Shown: positions 22,801-32,961 of the stretch, one piece after another
Layout of the letters: each line of letters opens with the position of its first letter
Numbering within the stretch: the first letter of the stretch is position 1
Assembly: GCA_036346405.1 (NCBI GenBank)
Contig: CM070561.1
Coordinates: 7,504,834 to 7,568,833, forward strand
DNA from: Phyllostachys edulis
Taxonomy: Eukaryota > Streptophyta > Magnoliopsida > Poales > Poaceae
Direction of reading: 5' to 3'
DNA: 64,000 nucleotides
Made by a program: the position numbers and the translations under genes
The notes under the pieces: generated by a model
Seen by the model: the letters and a program-made list of their open reading frames with translations, nothing else
What the model was told of the DNA's origin: nothing
The model's database searches: none

Positions 22801-24702
22801 GCTAAAGACAAAAATGGGATCCTGAGGTCTAGGCAATCCCATAGGTGGCCGGGATATCACCAACAATGGACCAGAGCGGCGGCGTGACGAGGTCTAGCAG
22901 CGGCGCTCTTCGGGCTAACATGCCATATAGCAAAGCAAGGGTGCCTGAGGCAAAATAGAGCGTGCACGAGCACTAGGAGGGTTCTAGGAGCTCACCAGAG
23001 TGGAGAGGGATGACGAAGGCGAGCTAAGGGTGGCCGGCGATGAAGTCTCGTGGCGGCGGCGATGGCTTCACTGTGGAGTAGCTAACCTAAGGCAAGGAAA
23101 GGAAAAAGGAAGGTGAAGGAAGTTCAAGAGACTCAAGGAGATGCTCTGAGTGGAATTAATTGGAGAGGATCTCACCGTGCCGGAGATAGGGAAGAAAGAG
23201 GTTGTTTCGGCTGGAGGTGAGGAAGAACCGAATTCCGGTAGCTCCTGTGGACAAAATACAAAATCAATAAGGGGGAAATGATGGTGGTGGTTTGGAACAC
23301 ATGGTGACATGGATAGAGATGGAGGAGTGTCACTGGTGCACTGGTGGTGATGTGGTAGCGCGTCGGCCGAAAACCAGAGCTTGAGGTTTTCCTCGGGTTT
23401 GAGCTCGGTGGAAGAAAGGGAAGGAGAGGAGTGGCTTCGGGTGGCGAAAAGACAAGGCGGAGGGCGTTGGGTGGCTTTTATAGGCAATGGACAGAGAGAT
23501 CACGAGAAGGAGAGCGAGCGAGTCTTGCCGATGACATGCTCGGACGTAGTGACATATGGGCATAGGTGAGCGCTGAGCGACTTGACCGGGGTAGCCGGCG
23601 ATGTGGGTTAGGCGAGGGAAATCGTGGGCTTGCAATCAAGACCAGGGGTGGACCGGTGGCGCGGCATGGGCGACAGAGCTGGCCATGGTGCTTGTGCTAA
23701 GCAGCTGCGTCTAGCGTGGAGGAGAAGCTCATGGTGGGGCCCTTGAGCCGATGAAGGAGGAAATTTTGGTTTTCCAAATTTTGTAAAATGGCTGAGGATG
23801 TTTAGCACTTTTTAGACAAAGCTTCCGAGCTCCACAATTCATGAAAAGTTTAGGGGAGGCTGAGGACATAGTGAAGATTATTGTGTAAAATTTTTAGGGT
23901 TTTGTTTGTACACATTTTCTCTAGAATTATTTTAAAGTTATGTTTTTGTTATTTGACTTTTGATTCTCTACTTTGACTGGCCGTTTAAAATAGTAAATTA
24001 ATTCTAAAAAATGTAAAATTTTGTAGGTGAGTTTCTAAGGTATTCCAAAACCATGGAAAGATATTTCTAGGCACTGTTCACATGATTTGTTTGTATTTTA
24101 AATTCACGTTCAAAATTGAACATGCAATTTAAATAGGGAACCAAATAACCTCCAAAAATTCCAGAAAAATTCAAACAAGCATAATAGAGAAGATATAATC
24201 CAAATAAAATATTCCTTGCTATGGGTCCCACAAATTTTTTCAAAAATAAAAATCAGCTTGTATTTCTGAGCTAGAGAAAGTAAATTTTCTAGTTCGAATT
24301 TGAGAATTCTTTTGAAATTACCTCAAGCATTTTCGGAGCCTTTGAGGTTTTACTGTTTTTAAGTTGAATTCCAAAATAAACATTCCCACACTTGAAACCT
24401 TTTAAGTTTTGCCCCAAATTCAATTTGAGCTTTTGAATTCAAGGAGTATTGAATTTCTAGGTTTAAATTCTAATCTTAAAAAAATCAATGTTATTTTCAA
24501 CATATGGTTTACACTCTACTCTGAACTAAGTTTCAAGATCTTGACAAAATTTTATTTTGTTTTAGAAAATTCATTTCTAGGATTTGGAAGACCATGTTTC
24601 AACCTATTTGCATTGCAACAAAAAGTTTTAAAAATTCCAAAATTTCACAAATACACATTAGATGCTTAACTAATCCAACTTAGAGATCTTTGGGCTGTTA
24701 CA
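19849..24702 (-). repeat. LTR B (5' LTR) of the LARD-like element
   Basis: This is the more complete LTR (4854 bp), read on the minus strand from TGTAACAGCCC to GGTCTCCAGA. Its outer TG/CA end is mutated at the interior boundary (TCTGGAG against TGTGGAG in LTR A). It carries about 690 bp missing from LTR A and provides the empty sites for the CACTA and MITE insertions there. Confidence 0.88.
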
Positions 24703-24707
24703 ATATG

Positions 24708-24846
24708 AGATAGATGTATTTGATATTACAATGATCCTGTTGTTTGTAGTTGGAAATATGCCTAGTACTATGTTGCTTTTATATTGATCATTGTTTTAGG
24801 AATTAAAATAATCACACTAGTGCACTTATATTTAACAATCCAAAAA
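24708..24846 (+). repeat. End of copia family 2 LTR (continuation of 2.2-3.4 kb segment)
   Basis: This is collinear with 36128-36272, so it is the other side of the site interrupted by the LARD-like element. It ends TTTAACA, a typical copia LTR 3' end, 18 bases before the remnant gag start. Confidence 0.7.
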
Positions 24847-24864
24847 CCTGATAGGCACTTTGTG

Positions 24865-25967
24865 ATGGCTGGTTTCTAAGGCAATGAAACAGGAAAAATT
24901 AACTGGTGTAAATTTCAAGAGATGGCAAACGAGAGTCCAACTGTGGCTCTCGGCTATGAATGTATTTTAGGTCGTGTTGCCTCGTCCTGATGGACCTCAT
25001 AGTGTTGAAAAGCAGAGAGAGAGAGAGTTTGACACGACTACGACAGTATTTATCGAGTACATTCTAAGTGTACTGTCTAACCCTCTTTGCGGTAGAACTA
25101 TCGGGTGCATGCACATCAAGAAAGCTGCAGAATTGTGGGAGGCACTCGAACATAAGTTCGCTGCCTTAGATGCTAGACGTGAGTTGTTTGTCATGGAGTA
25201 GTACCATGACTACAAAATGGTTGATAACTGTTTTGTAGTCGAGCAGACTCATAAATTACAGCTTACAGTGAGCAAACTCGCACATCTTGGTTGTCAGCTG
25301 TCTAAGAAATTTGTGGTTGTCAGTAGATTGATATGCTTAAACACAAGAGAAAAAACATTTCTATTGAGTATCTGGTTGCTAGTCTTGATGTTGAGGAGAA
25401 AGCTCGGGCAAAGAATGGTACACCAAAGATACAAGAGGGACAGTCTAGTGCTAATGTTATGTTGCACGCTGGCAATGGAAAATACAAAGGGAAGGCTAAG
25501 GTCGTTCTGACCACCAACTTCAAAAGGACCAGCAACAATAAGAAGAAAGTAAACATGGAGGATGTTATCTACTTTGTTTGTGGCGAGAGTGGCCACTGGG
25601 CCAAGAAATGCCACAAACGTATGGGCAAGAAGAATCGGCCAGGGCAGAAGAATTATGTAAATGTGACTATTGGCAATGCTGGGGCATCTAGGTATGGTAA
25701 TTTACTTATTGTCTTTTCAGCATATCAATCTACTGATTGGTGGGTTGACACAGGGGCCAATATTCATATGTATGCTAATGCATCTTTGTTTTCTTCTTAC
25801 TAGGTCACTCGGGGTTCCTCCGTCGTGATGGGGAATGGGTCACATGCTTATGTTTTTGGTATTGGCACGTTAGATCTGAAGTTTACTTCGGGAAAGATCA
25901 TGCGGCTGAAGAATGTGTGGCTGAAGAACGTGCAGCATGCCCCTAAAATAAATAAGAACCTTGTCAG
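24865..25967 (+). pseudogene. gag: Copia family 2 gag and protease fragment, copy 1
   Basis: The gag start has an in-frame stop after four codons. A second frame reads KQEKLTGVNFKRWQ, the usual plant copia gag N-terminus, with a further stop near 24968. A zinc knuckle CGESGHWAKKCH lies near 25580-25615 and the protease active site WWVDTGANIHM near 25738-25770. Stops at 25201 and 25801 and frame changes make it non-functional. The sequence breaks off inside the GAG-pre-integrase region at the gypsy LTR, without a TSD. Confidence 0.88.
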
Positions 25968-27336
25968 TGGGCCCGATTTTCTCGATGTAGGATCGAAAAT
26001 AACTTGTATGCTTGACTTGACAAATCGTAGTTGCTCACCCGATGCCAATGTAGGAACTTGCAACTCTTTAATTAGCTCAATCTCACGTGTACTCCACCCG
26101 ACCACCAAGTGGAGTTTTAGCGATCCCTCAATTCCCAACGGAATGACAGAACGATCCTTGGAAGAAAACACCGTATTCCCCTTCAAATCGTTGGTCTTCA
26201 CCAACCTTCTTGGAAGAATAAAGCGTTGAACGCTACTGATGCAAAAGCAATCAAACATATTAATCGTGGTCTGAGGTTACAATGGGAGTCTACCCCTCAA
26301 TATATAGTGCCCTTCTCCACCTCATGGCTGGCCAAGAGGCCTTACTCCTAGTCTAATTCAGAATTAGAGCTCCCACTCCAATTCGAACACAATCTAAAAC
26401 AAAAAGGAAACTATGGTTTTACAACTGTCACATTGTTTTGGACATAACTTCTGACACAAGATGAATCTTGGGCTGAGAGAGGATCCATTGCGTCGGGCAT
26501 GAAGTTATTTTTCCAACAAGCACAAGAACACCCAAATCGAACTCCGTTTGTGAAAGTTATGACCTTTTTTAATCCAGACTGTGCTGCTGATTTCGAATCC
26601 AAATTTGATACTCATTCCAAATCCGAATTGAATCCAAACCTTCCTATCTTCAATTTCATTAATTGAAACGACTTGAATCCATGTGAAACTTGAGAAAGGG
26701 ACTCTTGTAAACCATTGGAAAGTCATGGCATAGTTGGATATCCCCCCAAGATGCCATACAAGCCACGAACTCATCAACTTTATTGACTCTCGTGCGTCGG
26801 TTGGTCTGAATGTGTAGCATGCACTCCAATATCCATAACTTTTTTTTGTAGAAAGCTCCAAATGATATGTCGTTTGATCCGTTGGAATGTAGACTTGATA
26901 AGCTTTACAAATATATATATTGTGCTTGCTAGATCCTTCCGAGTTGCTTTGAAGATCGTCGTGAACTTCAAGATCAGTACGACGACATCTATTTTTCGTC
27001 TCATGCGCCCCTACCTCCCATGCCTCCCACAGGCCGCATTCTATTTTTGCGAGCATCAAAACACCCTAAGAAGCATCGTGTTCTTGATATTCCCATAAAC
27101 CATCTCCTTCATACCTAACAACAAGAGATGACCCGCTATTAGGTAGTATAATATTCTCAACTAAATTAGAAGGAAATTCAGGTAACAGATTGACCTATTG
27201 GTTAATCTTGTTTGCACAAACTTCACCCACAAGCTTCGTTTGTTCTTCAACTCTTTTAGTAAGCTCATATTTTTCTAAGGTATTTGATTAATTTAAAACA
27301 CTTTATGGAATAATATAGCTAAGGATATCCGCATCA
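25968..27336 (-). repeat. 3' LTR (LTR A) of the gypsy element
   Basis: Aligns with 31611-32961, apart from the missing outer end and a few indels (for example near 26090-26140). It contains no gene. Confidence 0.85.
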
Positions 27337-27640
27337 TCCTCTATTTCTTCAAGAAAAGTCGTCATTGGCTTTTGATAGCCTAAAGATGTGCTAGACAAAG
27401 AAAACAATGTATGTGCATGTTCTATGTATGAATCAATTATTGTGTTCGTCTGGTTGTTTTGCACAATGCATAGCCCTAAATCATGTCTCAAATTGCACAA
27501 CTCACTCATATGATCATATTTCACCCTCCCAATATCAAAGCCATGTAAAGTGGGTGAAAAAAAATTAAAGCCTTCTATGCTTCAACTGTGCTGCTCTGAT
27601 TACTTATATATTTGAAAGACAAACAAGTAGGCATCATTTG

Positions 27641-27985
27641 TCATTCTAAGCAGGAGACACTCTTATCTAAACTCATCTCAAATTGATCATGAAATGTCGT
27701 AGTAACACTAGATAGCTCTACAAGATTTTTGAACATGGTATAGGACAAGGAATTATTAGGGGATATTCTAGTTAGAACTTCTTTATGAGTGATCAAATCC
27801 ACGTTATGCAAATTAAGCATATAAAATTTAGAACGTGGAATCATCAAAGGAAAAATAGAGTTCTCAGTTTTATGCACCTTGTTTTGATAAACTATCAATT
27901 TAGCACTAATAGTGTTACCTTGATCGTCCTCCTCGGTTGATGTAGGTGCCGTGGGTATCTTAGCGTCATCATGTAACCACGGGGC
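27641..27985 (-). pseudogene. Second part of the gypsy gag-region frame, downstream of the solo LTR
   Basis: An open minus-strand frame of about 110 codons ends at 27641. It contains an AKLIVYQNKVHKTENSIF stretch and ends with a DQFEMSLDKSVSCLE tail. It is the continuation of the frame at 29548-29970, from which it is separated by the solo copia LTR. No domain is recognised. Confidence 0.55.
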
Positions 27986-29542
27986 TGTTGGAAATATGCC
28001 CTATAGGCAATCATAGAGATGATTATATTTCATTATGTTCATAACATTGGATAATGTGTTATCTTGTTCCTAGAATAATATTGTTAATATTTATTATCAA
28101 GTATGTGACTTGGTTGTGAAACTCTATATTTCCGCAATAATTATTCTTACACTATCACAGTCGTAAACATATGAGGACACATATGAATAGACTAGCATAT
28201 GTATTGGTTGATGACTATGTTTCACGAGTCATAGATATGGAGATATCAAACCGATAATATGGACACATGTTAGAGAACATGATGTTGGATAAGACCCACC
28301 TTGAGACACTATTGAGATTGTTATGAATCTTTGTGTCGTTAGTTGGTCTCAAGCAATGATGATGTATAATCCTTAGACCTGAGATCAAGATGGTTTCCTA
28401 CATGTGTAAGAGCACTCTTAGGGGTTGCCAAACGCTACACCGTGAATCGGGTAGTTATAAAGGTAGCTTTGGGTATGCTCAAAACATGGAGAGGAATGTG
28501 ACTGGTCGGATATGAGATTTGCCCTCCTAACATAACAGAGAGATGTCTCGGGCCCTCGTTGTGATCGGATAAAGAAAGTGCATGGCCATGCCACTAGTAG
28601 TCGAAGAGTTCGACCACGTAAAGTTATCTGATACTCGATCGAGAAAGTATTGAACAGTCCATGGATGACACAACATCTCACCTGGAGTTCAACCAGACAT
28701 CGTGAGGCAAAGGGAGTATACACGAGTAGGTCGCTCAGTCGAGCGATTCTGGTCGGTCGTATGCAAATCTGAGCTAGTTGTAGACTAGTCGAGCGTAATC
28801 CGAGTGGTCGTAACACGGTCGTGGGAGTTACTGAATCGTCGTGACCACATCTGAACTGATCGATATCTGATATGGGACCTGGTCGTAAGTGATGAAGACC
28901 TGTCGTAGATCATATTGCATTAAGGTTCGTCCGATATAATTTGTGTGTATTTGGGAATCGATATGTTCTGCTAGGAGCCGCTACGACTCGTGATCGGAAA
29001 CGGTTTCCGAGTCACAACCGAACTACACATGAACCTACAGGGTCACACACTTAACGGGTTGGAACAAACCAATACGAATACGATTAAATGGCGTGTCCGG
29101 ATAGGATCCGTCCACGAGCACTATATAAGGAGGTGCATGAGGCTATTGGGAAAGATCGTGAAACACCACCAAACCCTAGCCGCCATCTTCTGAGAGCTCC
29201 ACCGCGCGACTTGGTCTTTGCACACCGCGTTCGGTTGTTCCTTCCTGGGCGTGTGGATACCGTAGAGGCGCTACTACGATTGTTGCGCTTGAGGGCGATC
29301 CACGATCTTCACAAGGAACCGCAGACGTTCTTTGGAGGAGACGATCGGCTCGCTGGACGTTGGACGATCGACTACGACCGCTTCATCGACGCGCTCTTCG
29401 TTGGACCAGACTGCTCCAACCCTTCTTCCGCTGTTCTGCGTGTTTGTTGGTAACGATCTATGATCATCTACTTGCATGGCTTCCTGGTTTGCGTGGTAGA
29501 AATTTTTGTTTGTAGCTATCGTAGCCTACCCGTGACCCAACA
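27986..29542 (+). mobile_element. Solo LTR of copia family 1
   Basis: A complete 1557-bp LTR (TGTTGGAAATATGCCC to CCCAACA) is flanked by GGGGC at 27981-27985 and 29543-29547. The single LTR between perfect TSDs shows that an inserted copia element was reduced by recombination between its own LTRs. It interrupts the gypsy gag-region frame. Confidence 0.94.
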
Positions 29543-29547
29543 GGGGC

Positions 29548-29970
29548 AGCAAGCATTCCCTCTCCAACTATGGTTATCTCTTCATCTTTCTCTTCCAATG
29601 GTGAGGACTCTTGAATGTCCAACTCCTTATCTTCTTCATCAACCTGCATAATGTGAGATACAACACTAGAAATAGAGGGTAAGTTGTTAGTTTTAAAAAT
29701 AATCTCATTTGGCTTATCATCTATCTCTCTCTTTTCTTTTGGTGTATCTCTCACACCCTCAATTGGGATGCTCTCAACCTCGCAAATGGTGGAATCACAC
29801 AACTCTCTCTTTTTATCACTCTCACTCAATTTAGCTATGTGGCTCTCATCCTCACATGGGTTTTGATACATCTCATCCTTGTAAGATCGTGGGCCAGCAA
29901 TGGCGCAATTACCATCAACCATGACCTCCTCACGTGTTGCGAGTGGTAACAGGGAAGCACTACACGTCAC
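29548..29970 (-). pseudogene. Acidic gag-region frame of the gypsy element, upstream part
   Basis: This minus-strand frame of about 140 codons is rich in Glu, Asp and Ser (for example EEDKELDIQESSPLEEKDEE) and interrupted by the solo LTR at its 3' side. It lies just downstream of the gag domain at 30082-30576. No enzyme motif is seen. It may be the C-terminal part of gag or an extra product of the family. Confidence 0.5.
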
Positions 29971-30081
29971 CTCGGCCGAAGAAAAAAAATCACATGCTTG
30001 ACCTTCTTCTCAAGTGACACACCAGTGGATGAATAAGAACTAAAGAGTCGACGCAGATTTAATTGATGTGCTTGCATGTAT

Positions 30082-30576
30082 TTAAGTCTTTTTTTCCGCC
30101 TTCATAGCATATTTCACAAGATCTTGCAGACTACGAAAATATTCATCTTGAAGTGCAGCAACGATCTGAAAATTCAAGCCTGCTTTGAAGTATTTCTTTT
30201 CTTGATATGCACTAGTGATATTGGCACGGCGCATTGCATGATTGAGATCAACATAGTAATTTTGGACAACTTTGCATCCTTGTATAATGCTCTCCACGTG
30301 ATGTAGTAGTTCACGCTCATAATAGGATGAAACAAATTCTCTTCTCATGGCCCTTTTTAAATAGACCCATGATGTAATGAATCGTTTCTCACTTAGTTGT
30401 TGCCACCAACTAGAGGCATAATCCTTAAAAAACATAGTGGTCACTCTCACTTTCTTTGCTTCTGATTCAAACTTCTGGGATTCAAGCTCGAACTCCATGT
30501 CTTGTACCCACTCAAGATACTCCTCTAGATCATTACTACCACAGAAGAGAAGATACGTATACTCGTGATCTGCCAT
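30082..30576 (-). CDS. gag: Ty3/gypsy Gag (retrotransposon gag domain), short
   Basis: From the ATG at 30576 the frame encodes about 165 residues. The pattern fits the retrotrans_gag domain: LEEYLEWVQDMEFELES near the N-terminus, KKVRVTTMFFKDYASSWWQQL in the middle, then RAMRREFVSSYYERELLHHVES and YYVDLNHAMRRANI. Gag builds the cytoplasmic particle. The frame stops before any zinc knuckle, so it may be truncated relative to family members, and the rest of the region lies in the frames at 29970 and 27985. An upstream in-frame ATG at 30645 adds a hydrophobic stretch unlike gag, so I prefer 30576. Confidence 0.7.
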   Translation of the reverse strand: MADHEYTYLLFCGSNDLEEYLEWVQDMEFELESQKFESEAKKVRVTTMFFKDYASSWWQQLSEKRFITSWVYLKRAMRREFVSSYYERELLHHVESIIQGCKVVQNYYVDLNHAMRRANITSAYQEKKYFKAGLNFQIVAALQDEYFRSLQDLVKYAMKAEKKT

Positions 30577-31610
30577 TGTTAGTAGCAAAGCAAAGAATAT
30601 GTATATAGGTGTATGCGTATCTCTCAAACTCACTCGTCTTACCAAATCACATTCTTACCTTTCTGAAGTAAATTGAGGTAAAAAAAACCCACACTTGATA
30701 GTATAGGTGAGAGCAAGTCAAAACACAACAATAGATGTTTATGTGGAGCTTGGTATGGATACCTACATAATCTGAAAATTCTAGGTATTGTAAAGCTAAG
30801 TAAATATTTAAACTAGAATTCAATGCCTAGTTGCTGATCACAAAAGATATAAGTGAAAATCAAAGTAACTCACACGCAAAGATATTGGAACTTAATGCAA
30901 TCAAGGAATGAGGTATGCAAGATATAAGTGAAGAACAAAATAGCTCGTATTGTACAAGTTATAGAAAGACGCTAGCTAGTTGCAAATAATGAAACTAGGG
31001 CACAAGATTGCACAAAATATCGATATTCTAACAATTGAATCAAGAATGAGTGGGGATTTTTTTCTCAATTTTAGGGTTCAGCCTTGCACTTTCTTTTTCC
31101 TTTTTTCTCTTATTCTCTTCTCCCTTCCTCTTCTTTTTTTTCTTCTCTTTTTTTCTTTCTTCTCTTTTTTTTAACTACGACCGAAATATTTGTTCTAGCA
31201 AAATGAGCAATGTATCTTTCCTACCTTTGGTTTTTGAACAATTACAAGAACACAAATATTAATATGTAGCCCTAAGAAACGATTTAGCTAGTCTTAAATA
31301 GGTTCAAAGTATTCGCAAAGGATTGAAAGGTTCACAAAGGATAAATTGATGTCTCACTTCTTTTTGTGTTTTTTTTTTTTGTAGAAACACGTCTAAAAGA
31401 AGATCAAACTAGGCTCAAATAAAAAGCAACAGAAAAGGAAGATTAACAAACTAAACTTGATTCTAATGAATAAAAACTTAACAAAACTCACTAAAAATTC
31501 ATATTAAATACTACGGCTAATTTTTTTTGGCCTTTTGTTTATAGGAATAAAAATAAATCTACTACTAAGGGTAAAGATCCTACCGAGTCAACGAAACTTT
31601 GATACCAAGA

Positions 31611-32503
31611 TGATACTAGGGGCCCGATCTTCTCGACGTGGGATCGAATATAACTTGCACGCTTGACTTGACAAATCGTAGTTGCTCACCCGATACAATG
31701 TATGAACTTGCAACTCTTTAATTAGCCCAATCTCACGTGTACGGAAAGACAGAACAGTCTTTGGAAGAAAACACCCTGTTCCCCTTCAAGTCGTTGGCTT
31801 CACCAAACTTCTCGGAAGAATCAAGCGTTGAATGCTATTGATGCAAAAGCAATCAAATATATTAATCGTGGTCTGAGGTTACAATGGGGGTCTACCCCTG
31901 AATATATAGTGCCCTTCTCCACCTCATGGCTGGCCAAGAGGCCTACTCCTACTCTAATTCGGAATTAGAGCTCCCAATCAAATTCGGACACAATCTAAAA
32001 CAAAAAGGAAACTCTGATTTTACAACCGTCACATTGTTTCTTACATATCTTCTGACACAGGATGAATCTTGGTCTGAGAAAGGATCCATTGCATCGGGCT
32101 TGAAGTTATCTTTCCAACAAGTACAAGAACACCCAAATTGAACTCCGTTTGTGAAAGTTATGACCTTTTTTTAATCCGGACTGTGCTGCTGATTCCGAAT
32201 CCGAATTTGATACTCATTCCGAATCCGAATTAATCCAAACCTTCCTATCTTCAATTTCATTAATTGAAATGACTTGAATCGGTATGAAACTTAAGAAAGT
32301 GACTCTTGTAAACCTTTGGAAAGTCATGGCATAGTTGGATATCCCCCCAAGATCGTACAAGCTACGGACTTGTCAACTTTTTCAACTCTTGCACGTTGCT
32401 TGGTTTGAATGTGCAGTATGCACTCCAATATCCATAACCTTTTTTTTTGTAGAAAGCTCCAAATGATATGTCGTTTGATCTGTTGAAATGTAGACTTGAT
32501 AAT

Positions 32504-32548
<45 letters not shown>

Positions 32549-32961
32549 GCTTGCTAGATCCTTCCGAGTTGCTTTGAAGATCGTCGTGAACTTCAAGATC
32601 AGTACGACGACATCTATTCTTCGTCTCATGCGCCCCTACCTCCCATGCCTCTCACGGGCCGCATTCTATTTTTGCGAGCATCAAAACACCCCGAGAAGCA
32701 TCATGTTCTTGATATTCCCATAAACCATCTCCTTCATACATAACAATAAGCGATGACCTACTATTAGGTAGTATAATATTCTCAACTAAATTAGAAGAAA
32801 ATTCATGGGATAGATTCACCTATTGGTTAATCTTCTTTGCACAAGCTTCACCCACAAGCTTATCTTGTTCTTCAACTCTTTAAGTAAGCCCATGTTATTT
32901 TGAGGTACTTGATGAATTGAAAACACTATATGGAATAATATAACTAAGGATATCTGCATCA
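31611..32961 (-). repeat. 5' LTR (LTR B) of the gypsy element
   Basis: Complete LTR with TGAT...ATCA ends, adjacent to the primer-binding site at 31597-31608. It includes the TA microsatellite at 32507-32545. Confidence 0.85.
32507..32545. repeat. (TA)n microsatellite
   Basis: About 19 TA units lie within the gypsy LTR. LTR A has only a short ATATATAT at the matching place (about 26912), so the array expanded after insertion. Confidence 0.95.

Larger units (their letters stand above)
3368..24702 (-). mobile_element. LARD-like non-autonomous LTR retrotransposon (21.3 kb with nested insertions)
   Basis: The element runs from TGTGGAGACC to GGGCTGTTACA (TG...CA) and is flanked by ATATG at 3363-3367 and 24703-24707. 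The uninterrupted site is visible at about 36123-36133. It lies on the minus strand: a primer-binding site TGGTATCAGAGCC (19832-19844), complementary to initiator tRNA-Met, follows LTR B, and a purine-rich tract borders LTR A near 16497-16515. LTRs near 4.9 kb and a 3.35-kb interior without gag or pol match the LARD class (large retrotransposon derivatives), which depends on proteins from other elements. Nested insertions account for its size. Confidence 0.88.
25968..32961 (-). mobile_element. Gag-only Ty3/gypsy retrotransposon
   Basis: LTRs lie at 25968-27336 and 31611-32961. LTR B begins TGATAC and ends GCATCA. The primer-binding site TTGGTATCAAAG (31597-31608) follows it on the minus strand after two bases, and a purine tract GAAGAAATAGAGGA borders LTR A. 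LTR A has lost about nine terminal bases where it meets the copia fragment, and the flanks (GTCAG and AATTT) do not match, so the junctions reflect rearrangement. The interior has gag but no protease, RT or integrase, which makes it non-autonomous. Confidence 0.85.

Noticed and set aside
31080..31175. Pyrimidine-rich stretch as a hydrophobic coding region
   Set aside because: Phe/Leu/Ser-only translation from a CTTTTT repeat; low complexity inside the gypsy interior.
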